From the NCBI RefSeq assembly GCF_035961655.1, contig NZ_CP108393.1:3517501-3581500 (forward strand): a stretch of 64,000 bases of DNA, in the 5' to 3' direction. Both the position numbers and the translations under genes were made by a program. The DNA is from Streptomyces sp. NBC_01317 (GTDB lineage Bacteria; Actinomycetota; Actinomycetes; Streptomycetales; Streptomycetaceae). The notes beneath the pieces were generated by a model. It did no database searches. It was given only the letters and a program-made list of their open reading frames with translations, and was not told the origin of the DNA. Positions 52,701 through 60,433 of this stretch are shown here, piece by piece. Every line of letters starts with the position of its first letter. Position 1 is the first letter of the stretch.

Positions 52701-53403
52701 CGCCGGCCGAGGCCTCGGCCGGCCGGGTGCCCCCGGCGGCCAGCACGGTGGTGACGATCACGTCGACCCCGCCCAGCGCTTGGAGCAACTCGGGCTCGGG
52801 GGCACGCAGGGAGGCGACGAAGATCGGCACGGCCCGCCCGCCCGCGTCCTCGACGGCCTCGCACAGCGTGTCGATGAAGGCAGTGTTGCCGCTCAGGTGG
52901 TGGGCGCGGTAGTAGAGCACGGCGACAACCGGCTGCCGGCCGAGGGCGTCCAGCGTCTCCACCCGGCGGTGGACCCGCCCCCAGGTCGGCGCGGGCTCGG
53001 GCGGCTCGAAGCCGTGCCCCGTCAGCAGGACCGTGTCGGAGAGGAACCGCGCCAGCTGGTCGAGGTTGGCGGGCCCGCCGTGCGCCAGGTACGCGTGCGC
53101 CTCGGCGGCTATGCCGATGGGGACGGTGGAGGCCTCCATCAGCTGCGCGTCGGGGGCCTGTTCGCCGGTGAGGACGACGAGGGGCCGGTCGTGGGCGAGG
53201 AGGAGGTCGATCCCCTCCTGCCAGGCACGCAGCCCGCCGAGGAGCCGCACGACGACGAGGTCGGCGCCGTCCAGCAGCGCGGGCAGGTCGTCCGGCGCGA
53301 GCCGGGCCGGGTTCGCGTACCGGAACGGGACCGGGCCGCCCGCCCCGTTGGCGGCGCGGGCGCTGAGCAGGTCGGTGTCGGAGGTCGACAGGAGCAGGAT
53401 CAT
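49762..53403 (-). CDS. cobN: CobN, aerobic cobaltochelatase large subunit
   Basis: A 1213-residue magnesium-chelatase-H-like subunit that inserts cobalt into hydrogenobyrinic acid a,c-diamide with CobS/CobT-type or ChlID-like partners encoded elsewhere. Family landmarks: NTAFIDTLCEAVEDAGGRAVPIF, YPTKHSRIGNAVGLDTPAS, HLGKHGNLEWLPGKNAGLS (near residue 540), YDDASRRVTGIEPIP-like segments and ARVVNPRWIEAMRRHGYKGAFE near the C-terminus. Length is normal for CobN. Its leader carries a cobalamin riboswitch, so B12 should repress it. Confidence 0.96.
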   Translation of the reverse strand: MILLLSTSDTDLLSARAANGAGGPVPFRYANPARLAPDDLPALLDGADLVVVRLLGGLRAWQEGIDLLLAHDRPLVVLTGEQAPDAQLMEASTVPIGIAAEAHAYLAHGGPANLDQLARFLSDTVLLTGHGFEPPEPAPTWGRVHRRVETLDALGRQPVVAVLYYRAHHLSGNTAFIDTLCEAVEDAGGRAVPIFVASLRAPEPELLQALGGVDVIVTTVLAAGGTRPAEASAGGDDESWDAGALAALDVPILQALCLTSSRAAWEESDEGLSPLDAASQVAVPEFDGRLITVPFSFKEIDEDGLPSYVADPERSARVAGIAVRHGRLRHIASQDKRLALVLSAYPTKHSRIGNAVGLDTPASAVALLRRLREEGYDFGDEEVPGLESGDGDELIYALIEAGGHDQEWLTDEQLARNPVRIPAADYRRWFGQLPADLREAVERHWGPAPGEMFLDKSRAGSGGDPDGDIVLAALRRGNLLILIQPPRGFGENPIAIYHDPDLPPSHHYLAAYRWIQATREDGGFGADAMIHLGKHGNLEWLPGKNAGLSASCAPDAALGDLPLIYPFLVNDPGEGTQAKRRVHATLVDHLVPPMARAESYGDIARLEQLLDEHAAIASMDPAKLPAIRAQIWTLIQAAKLDHDLGVADRPEDEGFDEFILHLDGWLCEIKDAQIRDGLHVLGGAPAGAARVNLVLAILRARQIWGGTSSLPGLREALGLDESAATRTTADEAEEQARALVQAMEDAGWDPAAAPRIAAGHGQAVADILGFAAREVVPRLAGTTDEIDHVLHALDGGFVPAGPSGSPLRGLVNVLPTGRNFYSVDPKAVPSRLAWETGQALADSLLERYRTDNGDWPTSVGLSLWGTSAMRTSGDDIAEALALLGIRPVWDDASRRVTGIEPIPAAELGRPRIDVTLRISGFFRDAFPHAIGLLDDAVRLAASLDEPDDMNFIRAHAQADLAEHGDERRATTRIFGSRPGTYGAGILQLIDSRDWRTDADLAEVYTVWGGYAYGRELDGRPARGEMETAYKRIAVAAKNTDTREHDIADSDDYFQYHGGMVATVRALKGTAPEAYIGDSTRPETVRTRTLVEETSRVFRARVVNPRWIEAMRRHGYKGAFELAATVDYLFGYDATTGVVADWMYDKLTETYVLDPENRQFLQEANPWALHGIAERLLEAESRGMWEKPDPAVLDALRQVFLETEGDLEDNGAED

Positions 53404-53434
53404 GCGGCGTCTGGCCTTCCTCGGGGTCCGCGCC

Positions 53435-53592
53435 CCGGGCGGTGGGAGGACGGCGGGAGTTCCTGACTCACCCGGCTGCTGCCGGGCTCACAGTGGCGGG
53501 ACCGCGCCGGATTCGCACCGGGCTTCCTCCCCTGACGCCGTCGCTGACGGTGGCGGACCTGGCGGCCCGCCGTCTGCATACGTCTGCATAGT
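53435..53592 (-). promoter_or_regulatory. Cobalamin riboswitch in the cobN leader
   Basis: On the minus strand the leader reads GAGGAAGCCCGGTGCGAATC then CGGCGCGGTCCCGCCACTGT, the canonical cobalamin-riboswitch core, followed by a GCCCGGCAGCAGCCGGG hairpin and TGAGTCAGGAACTC. A -10 like TACTAT lies at about 53587-53592. A small CGGGG/CCCCG hairpin just before the GAGGAAGG ribosome-binding site of cobN could be the expression platform. Confidence 0.93.
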
Positions 53593-53692
53593 AGGTGGTG
53601 CAGGTCAGGGCCGGGAGGGCGCCTGAACGAGCGCCGCGGCGGCGGGGCGGCGGCGAGCCCTGCGGGCGGGGCCGGACGCCGGGCACGTGGGT

Positions 53693-55141
53693 ATGCTCGC
53701 CGCCATGCCGCCCACCTCGCCAACACCCGTGAACCGGGACGAAGCTCCCGTGCGGGAGCGCGGTGACGCCTGCCCCGGCGCGCTCCGGCTGCACGCCGCC
53801 GACGACGGTCGGCTGGCGCGACTGCGCCTGCCCGCAGGGGTGTTGACGTACCACCAGGCGGAGGTGCTGGAGTCCGCGGCGGAGCGCCTGGGCGACGGAC
53901 ACCTGGACATCACCTCGCGGGGCAACATCCAGCTGCGGGGGCTGGGCGAGAGCTGTGGCGGGCAGCTCGCGCGGGTGCTGTACGACGCCGGACTGCTGCC
54001 GTCCGAGGCGCACGAGCGGATACGGAACATCGTCGCCTCGCCCCTGGCCGGGCTGGACAGCCGGGGGTCGGGGAGGGACCAGGACCAGGGCCGATCCTCT
54101 TCGCACTCTGTGCAGTTGTGGTCGAAGGAACTGGACGAGCTGCTGTGCGCGAGCGCGACCGCGACAGCCCTCTCCGGACGTTTTCTCTTCGCGCTGGACG
54201 ACGGCCGGGGCGATGTGGCCGCCTTGGGCGCTGATGTGACCTTGCTCGCACAACGCTACGGCAACCCCACCCTGCACATCCAGACAAATCCGTCAGGCTG
54301 GCGAGTGTCCGCCACCGACGCGGCCCGGGCGGCGTTCGTGACGGCGGAGACCTTCCTCACCGTCGCGGCGGCGGGCGGCTCGGGCGCCTGGCGCGTACGG
54401 GAACTGCCCGCCGGCCACGGCCTGGAGGCGGCGGTGACCACGCGGCTGGCGGAGGCGGGGATCGCGGCCGAGCGCGAACCGGCGGCGGATCGGGAACCCG
54501 GGCCTACGGCCGGCCCCCCGGCACCCGGAGCGGTCCGCTCCCCCGACGGGACGGTGGCGCTGTCCGTCCAGGCCCCGCTGGGCCGGCTGAGCGCGGCCCA
54601 GTGGCGGATACTCCGGACGGCGGCGGCGAAGGCCGCGGCAACGGCGGACGCGGGCGGGGCCGGAACCACGCCGTACGGGACCCTCCGCGTGACCCCCTGG
54701 CGCGGCGTGATCGTGCCCGGCCTCGCCCCGGACACCGCCGACGACCTGCTCGACCGCCTCCGTACCGCCGGACTGGTCACCGCCCCCGACTCCCCCTGGC
54801 ACGGCGTCAGCGCCTGCACCGGCCGCCCGGGGTGCGCCAAGGCCCTCTCCGACGTACGGGCGGACGCGGCCCGCGCCCTGCGCCCGCCCGGAAGGCAACT
54901 GCCCTCACCGCCACCCCCCGGCCTGCCCGTCCACTGGTCCGGCTGCGCCCGCCGCTGCGGCCACCCCCAGGGCACCTCCTGGGTCGACGTCGTCGCGACG
55001 GGTGAGGGCACCTACGACGTCTCCGTCGACGGAGACGCCCGTACGACCGCGGCGGGACGAAGAGCGGGACAGGCAGCGGGACAGGAACTCGCCGACGCGG
55101 TCGCGGCGGCACGGACGACGACCCCCACCATGACGAGATGA
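53693..55141 (+). CDS. cobG: CobG, precorrin-3B synthase
   Basis: A 482-residue monooxygenase of the nitrite/sulfite reductase fold that makes precorrin-3B in the aerobic route. Two ferredoxin-like half domains ([33 protein letters not shown]) and the cluster cysteines in [13 protein letters not shown] and [12 protein letters not shown] are present. The ATGs at 53693 and 53705 are both possible. A TATGCT-like -10 seven nucleotides before the latter would make that transcript leaderless. It is divergent from cobN, whose riboswitch does not cover this gene. Its stop overlaps cobH (ATGA). Confidence 0.93.
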   Translation: MLAAMPPTSPTPVNRDEAPVRERGDACPGALRLHAADDGRLARLRLPAGVLTYHQAEVLESAAERLGDGHLDITSRGNIQLRGLGESCGGQLARVLYDAGLLPSEAHERIRNIVASPLAGLDSRGSGRDQDQGRSSSHSVQLWSKELDELLCASATATALSGRFLFALDDGRGDVAALGADVTLLAQRYGNPTLHIQTNPSGWRVSATDAARAAFVTAETFLTVAAAGGSGAWRVRELPAGHGLEAAVTTRLAEAGIAAEREPAADREPGPTAGPPAPGAVRSPDGTVALSVQAPLGRLSAAQWRILRTAAAKAAATADAGGAGTTPYGTLRVTPWRGVIVPGLAPDTADDLLDRLRTAGLVTAPDSPWHGVSACTGRPGCAKALSDVRADAARALRPPGRQLPSPPPPGLPVHWSGCARRCGHPQGTSWVDVVATGEGTYDVSVDGDARTTAAGRRAGQAAGQELADAVAAARTTTPTMTR

Positions 55142-55788
55142 GCGAGACCCCAGTGTCCACAGCGTTCGACTACGAGAAGGACGGCCCGGCGATATACCGG
55201 CAGTCCTTCGCCATGATCCGCGCCGAGGCGGACCTCACCGGGCTGCCCGCCGACGTCTCCCAGGTCGCGGTCCGGATGATCCACGCCTGCGGGATGGTCG
55301 ACCTCGTGCGCGACCTCGCCTTCACCCCCGGTGTGGTGGCCCGCGCCCGCGAGGCCCTCCGCGCGGGCGCGCCGATCCTGTGCGACGTCGCCATGGTCGC
55401 CAGCGGCGTCACCCGGAAGCGCCTGCCCGCGGACAACGAGGTCGTCTGCACCCTGTCCGACCCGTCCGTGCCCGGCCTGGCCGCCGCGTTGGGGACCACC
55501 CGCAGCGCGGCGGCCCTGGAGCTGTGGCGGGACCGCATGGAGGGCGCGGTGGTGGCCGTCGGCAACGCCCCGACCGCGCTGTTCCGGCTGCTGGAGATGA
55601 TCGAGGAGGGCGCGCCGCGCCCGGCCGCCGTCATCGGCGTGCCGGTCGGTTTTGTCGGCGCGGCCGAGTCCAAGGACGCGCTCGCCGCCCATCCCTCCGG
55701 GCTGGAACACCTGGTCGTACGGGGCCGGCGCGGCGGCAGCGCGATAGCGGCGGCGGCCGTCAACGCGATCGCGAGCGAGGAAGAATAG
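55138..55788 (+). CDS. cobH: CobH, precorrin-8X methylmutase
   Basis: 216 residues; moves the C11 methyl group to C12, giving hydrogenobyrinate. [24 protein letters not shown], the catalytic-His region [28 protein letters not shown] and [16 protein letters not shown] are family hallmarks. Start ATG overlaps the cobG stop, and its own stop overlaps the cobIJ GTG (TAGTG), so cobG-cobH-cobIJ is one coupled operon. Confidence 0.96.
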   Translation: MSETPVSTAFDYEKDGPAIYRQSFAMIRAEADLTGLPADVSQVAVRMIHACGMVDLVRDLAFTPGVVARAREALRAGAPILCDVAMVASGVTRKRLPADNEVVCTLSDPSVPGLAAALGTTRSAAALELWRDRMEGAVVAVGNAPTALFRLLEMIEEGAPRPAAVIGVPVGFVGAAESKDALAAHPSGLEHLVVRGRRGGSAIAAAAVNAIASEEE

Positions 55789-57359
55789 TGAGCGAGAACA
55801 GCGTCCCCGGCACGCCCCCCACCGACACCAGCACCGCCCCTACGTCCGGCACGTCCGGCACGTCCGGCACCGGCCGCCTCTACGGAGTCGGCCTGGGCCC
55901 CGGCGACCCGTCCCTGATGACCGTACGAGCCGTGCGGATCATCGCCGAGGCCGACGTGATCGCCTATCACAGCGCCCGCCACGGCCGGTCCATCGCACGG
56001 TCCATCGCGGCCGAGCACCTACGTCCCGACCACATCGAAGAACCGCTGGTCTACCCGGTCACCACCGGCACCACCGACCATCCCGGCGGCTACCAGGGCG
56101 CCATGGACGACTTCTACGCCGAGTCCGCCGCCCGCCTCGCCGTCCACCTGGACGCCGGACGCACCGTCGCCGTCCTCGCCGAGGGAGACCCGCTCTTCTA
56201 CGGCTCGTACATGCACATGCACAAGCGGCTCGCCCACCGGTATCCCACGGAGGTCGTCCCCGGCGTCACGTCGGTCAGCGCCGCCGCGGCCCGCCTCGGC
56301 ACCCCGCTGGTCGAGGGCGAGGAAGTCCTGACGATCCTGCCGGGCACCCTCCCGGAGGAGGAGTTGACCGCCCGGCTGGCCTCGGCCGACTCCGCCGTCG
56401 TCATGAAGCTGGGCCGGACGTACCCCACCGTGCGGCGGGCGATCGAACGCTCGGGCCGGCTCGCGGACGCGCGGTACGTCGAGCGGGCCACGATGGCCGG
56501 CGAACGCACCGGCGCGCTCGCCGACATCGACCCGGACTCGGTGCCGTACTTCTCGGTGGCCGTGCTGCCGAGCCGTATCGACGCGGTTCCCGTGCCCGGC
56601 GCCCGGGGTGAGGTCGTGGTGGTCGGGACAGGCCCGGCGGGGCCGCTGTGGCTGACGCCCGAGGCGCGCGGCGAACTGGCCGCCGCCCAGGACCTCGTGG
56701 GCTACACCACGTACCTGGACCGGGTTCCGGTGCGGCCGGGGCAGCGCCGCCACCCCTCCGACAACAAGGTGGAGTCCGAACGGGCCGAGTTCGCCCTCGA
56801 CCTGGCGCGGCGCGGACGCCGCGTGGCGGTGGTGTCGTCCGGCGACCCCGGGGTCTTCGCGATGGCCACGGCCGTACTGGAAGTGGCGTCCAAGGACCCG
56901 TACCGAGAGGTGCCCGTACGGGTGCTGCCCGGCCTGACGGCCGCGAACGCCGCCGCGTCACGCGCGGGCGCTCCGCTGGGCCACGACTACGCCGTGATCT
57001 CCCTCTCCGACCGGCTCAAGCCGTGGGAGGTGATCGCCGAACGGCTGCACGCGGCGGCGGCGGCCGATCTGGTGCTGGCGCTCTACAACCCCGGTTCGCG
57101 CAGCCGCACCTGGCAGGTCGGCAAGGCACGCGAACTGCTCCTGGAACACCGCGCCCCGGACACACCCGTCGTCCTAGGACGCGATGTCGGCGGTCCTGAG
57201 GAGAGCGTACGGATCGTACGGCTCGCCGAACTCGACCCGGCGCAGGTCGACATGCGGACGATCCTGCTGGTCGGCTCGACGCAGACGGTGACGGTACGGC
57301 GGGGCGAGGGGGACGGCGAGCAGATCGTGTGGACGCCGAGGCGGTATCCGGAGGGCTGA
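55788..57359 (+). CDS. cobIJ: CobIJ fusion: precorrin-2 C20- and precorrin-3B C17-methyltransferase
   Basis: 523 residues made of two SAM-dependent tetrapyrrole methyltransferase domains. CobI (about 30-268) has YGVGLGPGDPSLMTVRA, LAEGDPLFYGSYM and VPGVTSVSAAAARLGTPL. CobJ (about 273-520) has VVVVGTGPAGPLWLTPEA, SSGDPGVFAMA and LPGLTAANAAASRAGAPLGHDYAVISLSDRLKPW. The N-terminal tail includes a 9-nt tandem repeat coding TSG units. The GTG start follows GAGGAAG. The fusion is common in actinobacteria. A 341-nt non-coding stretch follows. Confidence 0.95.
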   Translation: MSENSVPGTPPTDTSTAPTSGTSGTSGTGRLYGVGLGPGDPSLMTVRAVRIIAEADVIAYHSARHGRSIARSIAAEHLRPDHIEEPLVYPVTTGTTDHPGGYQGAMDDFYAESAARLAVHLDAGRTVAVLAEGDPLFYGSYMHMHKRLAHRYPTEVVPGVTSVSAAAARLGTPLVEGEEVLTILPGTLPEEELTARLASADSAVVMKLGRTYPTVRRAIERSGRLADARYVERATMAGERTGALADIDPDSVPYFSVAVLPSRIDAVPVPGARGEVVVVGTGPAGPLWLTPEARGELAAAQDLVGYTTYLDRVPVRPGQRRHPSDNKVESERAEFALDLARRGRRVAVVSSGDPGVFAMATAVLEVASKDPYREVPVRVLPGLTAANAAASRAGAPLGHDYAVISLSDRLKPWEVIAERLHAAAAADLVLALYNPGSRSRTWQVGKARELLLEHRAPDTPVVLGRDVGGPEESVRIVRLAELDPAQVDMRTILLVGSTQTVTVRRGEGDGEQIVWTPRRYPEG

Positions 57360-57700
57360 GGGGCTCGGCGGTGTCCGGAGGGCTGAGGGCGCGGCTGGGC
57401 GGTCCCGTCGGCGCTGTTCGCGGTGACAAGGCGCCAGGCGTGGTGGCGGGTCACCGGGCGGCGGAGGCAGGTCACCGGGCGTGGTGGCGTGTCGCCAGGT
57501 GCGGTGACGAGCCGCTGTCGGCGGAGCCGGGCCGCCCGCCGAGGTGACGCGTCGCGGTACGCGAGGCCGACCACCGGCCGAGGTGACGCCTCGCACGCGG
57601 CGGCGGCCACCGGCCGAGATCTCGCCGTTCGTGGGCCGGGCCGCACGGTCGCAGGACGGTCACCGACGCCGGACGGGCCGCCGGCCCCGCTGCGGGGCCC
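57360..57700. other. Gene-free spacer with imperfect repeats between cobIJ and cobK
   Basis: This 341-nt gap separates convergent genes. Its central part carries about three units of a 20-21-bp imperfect tandem repeat (57438-57499, typified by GCGTGGTGGCGGGTCACCGG), and further down GCCGAGGTGACGC recurs in two longer imperfect units. No ORF here has convincing coding character. Probably expanded spacer. Confidence 0.7.
57438..57499. repeat. 20-21-bp imperfect tandem repeats
   Basis: Units at 57438-57457, 57458-57478 and 57479-57499 share the frame GCG(T/G)GG(T/A)GGC(G/A)(G/T)GTC(A/G)CC(G/A)GG. They lie within the cobIJ-cobK spacer. Confidence 0.7.
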
Positions 57701-58495
57701 TTACGCGTGAACGTCCAGCCACGCCAGGGCCTCGGCCGGGGTCGCCACCTCGGTCACCCCCTCCGGGACCGGCGGGCGCCGGACGACCACCACCGGAAGA
57801 CCGGCCTCCCGGGCGGCGGTCAGCTTGGGCGCGGTGGCCTCGCCGCCGCTGTCCTTCGTCACGACGACGTCGATCGTGTGCCGCCGGAGCACCTCGCGCT
57901 CGCCGTCGAGGGTGAACGGGCCACGGTCCAGCAGGGTTTCCATGCGTACGGGGTACGGCGGTTCCGGCGCGTCCACGGACCTGACGAGGAACCACATCGC
58001 GCCGCCCCGGCCCGCGAACGCCGACAGACCCGTCCGCCCCGTGGTGAGGAAGACCCGGCGCGCGCGCAGGACGGTGAGTGCGTCCGCCGCCTCCTCCAGC
58101 GAGCCGACGCCGTGCCAGTTGTCGCCGCCGGCAGGGGTCCAGGAGGGCCTGCGGAGGGCCAGCAGGGGTACGTCCGCTGCGGCGGCGGCGCGGGCCGCGT
58201 TGAAGCTGATCGTGGCGGCGAAGGGGTGGGTGGCGTCGATCAGCGCGGTCACCCGGTGGGCGCGCAGCCAGTCTGCCAGCCCCTCAGGGCCGCCGAACCC
58301 GCCGATCCGCACCTCGCCGGGAGGCAGCGTCGGCCGCGCGACCCGGCCCGCGAGGGATGTGGTGACACGCGGGCCGCCGTGGGGCCGGGCGTCGAGCGCC
58401 TCGGCGAGACGGCGGGCCTCGGTGGTCCCGCCCAGGATCAGCAGGTGGGACGACGGCAACGGCTCTTCCGACAACGGCTCTTCTGTGGATGCCAT
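57701..58495 (-). CDS. cobK: CobK, precorrin-6A reductase
   Basis: 264 residues; NADPH-dependent reduction of the precorrin-6A macrocycle. LLILGGTTEARRLAEAL opens the Rossmann half. DATHPFAATISFNAARAA, RVFLTTGRTGLSAF and DVVVTKDSGGEATAPKLTAAREAGLPVVVVRRP are family signatures. It is the last gene of the minus-strand cob unit; its start overlaps the FAD monooxygenase stop by one base (TGATG). It encodes a short Glu/Pro/Ser tail before the core. Confidence 0.94.
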   Translation of the reverse strand: MASTEEPLSEEPLPSSHLLILGGTTEARRLAEALDARPHGGPRVTTSLAGRVARPTLPPGEVRIGGFGGPEGLADWLRAHRVTALIDATHPFAATISFNAARAAAAADVPLLALRRPSWTPAGGDNWHGVGSLEEAADALTVLRARRVFLTTGRTGLSAFAGRGGAMWFLVRSVDAPEPPYPVRMETLLDRGPFTLDGEREVLRRHTIDVVVTKDSGGEATAPKLTAAREAGLPVVVVRRPPVPEGVTEVATPAEALAWLDVHA

Positions 58496-59622
58496 CACGC
58501 CTCGGCGTGCAACGGGGCGTGGTTGGCCTTGAAGAGGCGCTCGCCGGCGACCCGGAGGGTGAGGTTCCGCAGGGGCGTGGGCAGGTTGCGGGCCTTGTCG
58601 CGGCGCTGGTTCTGGCTGAGGACCCAGCGCACGCGGTCGGCCCGCCGCGCCTGGTAGGCGGCGAGTACGTCCCCGATGTCCTTCCGAGGGGCCGTCCCCG
58701 CCCTCGCCGCCTCGCCCAGCAACTCCGCCAGGACAAGCACGTCTTCGAGCGCCATCGCGCCGCCCTGGGCCATGCTCGGTGAGCACGCGTGTGCCGCGTC
58801 GCCGACCAGCACCGCGTGGGGCCGCGCCCAGTCCGTGTCGTCGATCTCCGACAGGGGCGCGAAGTACGCGTCGGCGCCCTGCTCCAGCAGGTACGGAACG
58901 GGCCCGGCGAAGTCGGCGAACAGCGTGCGCCAGTCCCCGGCGGGGGCCACGGGCTCCGCGCTGTTGACGTCCGCGTAGCAGTACAGGCGCCCGTCGCCCA
59001 GCGGGACGGTCAGGAACGTACGGCCCCCGCTGCCCAGCCGCGCCGTCCAGTCGGTGATCGGCGGGGCGGCGGGGTCCTCGCGCGCGAGGAACCGCCAGCA
59101 GATCTGGCCCAGGAAGCGCGGCTCGGCGCCCCGGAACGCGCTACGACGGACGGCGGACCCGGCCCCGTCGGCGCCCACGACCACGTCGTACGTCTCCGAC
59201 GAGCCCTCGGCGAAGGTGACCGTACCGGCGTCGTCCACGGACGCGACGCCGGTGCCCAGCCGCACCACAGCGTCGCCGACCGCCGAGCGGAGAAGGTCGT
59301 GCAGGCCGGCGCGGCTGATCGCCAGGCAGTCGCCGACGCCGCCCCAGATCGCGCGGACGGGGAAGTCCGCCAGGGCGCGGCCCCGGTGGTCGAGCATCCG
59401 CTGGCGGGTCACCGGGTGGGCGCGCCGGGCCAGTTCCGCACCGAGCCCCAGGCGCTCCAGGGCGCGTACGGCGTTGGCGGGGAGGTACAGGCCGGCGCCG
59501 GTCGTCCGCCAGTCGGGGTCGCGTTCGACCACCTCGGCGTCGAGGCCCCGGTCGCGCAGGGCGCGCACGAGGGCCAGCCCGGCTATCCCGGCGCCGACGA
59601 CAAGTGTGCGGGGCTGCTTCAT
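58495..59622 (-). CDS. FAD-dependent monooxygenase embedded in the cobalamin operon
   Basis: 375 residues of the salicylate-hydroxylase/zeaxanthin-epoxidase-like class A monooxygenases. GAGIAGLALVRALRDRG binds FAD near the start, a GADGAGSAVRR motif lies mid-protein, and GDAAHACSPSMAQGGAMALED follows. It is neither CobG nor the CobZ flavoprotein. It sits between cobM and cobK with coupling to cobK and a 4-nt gap after it from cobM's end to its start region, so it is probably co-transcribed. Whether it touches a corrin intermediate or is a passenger cannot be told. The ATG at 59622 has AAGGA upstream. Confidence 0.9.
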   Translation of the reverse strand: MKQPRTLVVGAGIAGLALVRALRDRGLDAEVVERDPDWRTTGAGLYLPANAVRALERLGLGAELARRAHPVTRQRMLDHRGRALADFPVRAIWGGVGDCLAISRAGLHDLLRSAVGDAVVRLGTGVASVDDAGTVTFAEGSSETYDVVVGADGAGSAVRRSAFRGAEPRFLGQICWRFLAREDPAAPPITDWTARLGSGGRTFLTVPLGDGRLYCYADVNSAEPVAPAGDWRTLFADFAGPVPYLLEQGADAYFAPLSEIDDTDWARPHAVLVGDAAHACSPSMAQGGAMALEDVLVLAELLGEAARAGTAPRKDIGDVLAAYQARRADRVRWVLSQNQRRDKARNLPTPLRNLTLRVAGERLFKANHAPLHAEA

Positions 59623-59632
59623 GACCACATCC

Positions 59633-60433
59633 TTAGGAGGAGCTGTTCCTCACGATCGGCAGACCCTCGTGCCCGTCGTCGCGTCCGTCGTCGTCGCGGT
59701 CCCGCGCGGCCGAGTACAGGTGGCTGTCGCGGAACGTCTCCGCCGCCAGCGTCCGGCCCACCAGGATCACGGCGGTCCTGACCACGCCCGCCGCCTTCAC
59801 CTGGCCGGCGATGTCGGCGAGCGTGCCGCGCAGGACCAGTTCGTCCGGCCGGCTGGCCATCGCCACGACGGCCGCCGGGCACTCCGGCCCGTAGTGCGGC
59901 AGCAGTTCCTCCACGACGCGGTCGACGTACCGGGCGGCCAGGTGCAGCACCAGGAGCGCCCCGCTGCGCCCCAGGGTCGCCAGGTCCTCGCCCTCCGGCA
60001 TCGGGGTGGCCCGCTGGGCGACGCGCGTCAGGATCACCGTCTGGCCGACCGTCGGCACGGTCAGCTCGCGCTTGAGCGCGGCGGCGGCCGCCGCGAAGGC
60101 CGGGACGCCGGGCACCACGTCGTACGGCACCCCCGCCGCGTCCAGGCGCCGCATCTGTTCGGCGACCGCGCTGAAGACGGACGGGTCGCCGGAGTGCAGC
60201 CGGGCGACGTCGTGGCCCTCCGCGTGTGCGCGCACGAGTTCGGCCGTGATGCCGTCGAGGTCCATGCGGGCCGTGTCGACCAGACGCGCGTCCGGCGGGC
60301 ACGAGGCGAGCAGTTCACGCGGGACGAGACTGCCCGCGTACAGGCACACGCGGCACTCCGCGAGGCGGCGGGCGCCGCGCACCGTGATCAGGTCGGCGGC
60401 GCCGGGCCCGGCGCCGATGAAGTACACGGTCAA
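59633..60433 (-). CDS. cobM: CobM, precorrin-4 C11-methyltransferase
   Basis: 266 residues; methylates precorrin-4 at C11. YFIGAGPGAADLITVRGARRL, VCLYAGSLVP, RLHSGDPSVFSAVAEQMRRLDAAGVPYDVVPGVPAF and the LTRVAQRTPMP-like segment are diagnostic. The Asp/Arg-rich tail (RDRDDDGRDDG) is low complexity. The TTG start at 60433 overlaps the cobL stop (TTGA), indicating coupling. Confidence 0.95.
   Translation of the reverse strand: MTVYFIGAGPGAADLITVRGARRLAECRVCLYAGSLVPRELLASCPPDARLVDTARMDLDGITAELVRAHAEGHDVARLHSGDPSVFSAVAEQMRRLDAAGVPYDVVPGVPAFAAAAAALKRELTVPTVGQTVILTRVAQRATPMPEGEDLATLGRSGALLVLHLAARYVDRVVEELLPHYGPECPAAVVAMASRPDELVLRGTLADIAGQVKAAGVVRTAVILVGRTLAAETFRDSHLYSAARDRDDDGRDDGHEGLPIVRNSSS

Noticed and set aside
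49897..53466. Long plus-strand ORF antisense to cobN
   Set aside because: It mirrors the third-position bias of cobN, runs through the riboswitch and has low-complexity Arg/Val/Gly content.
57423..57710. Arg-rich ORF in the cobIJ-cobK spacer
   Set aside because: Made of the local repeats, without a ribosome-binding site or protein-like composition.
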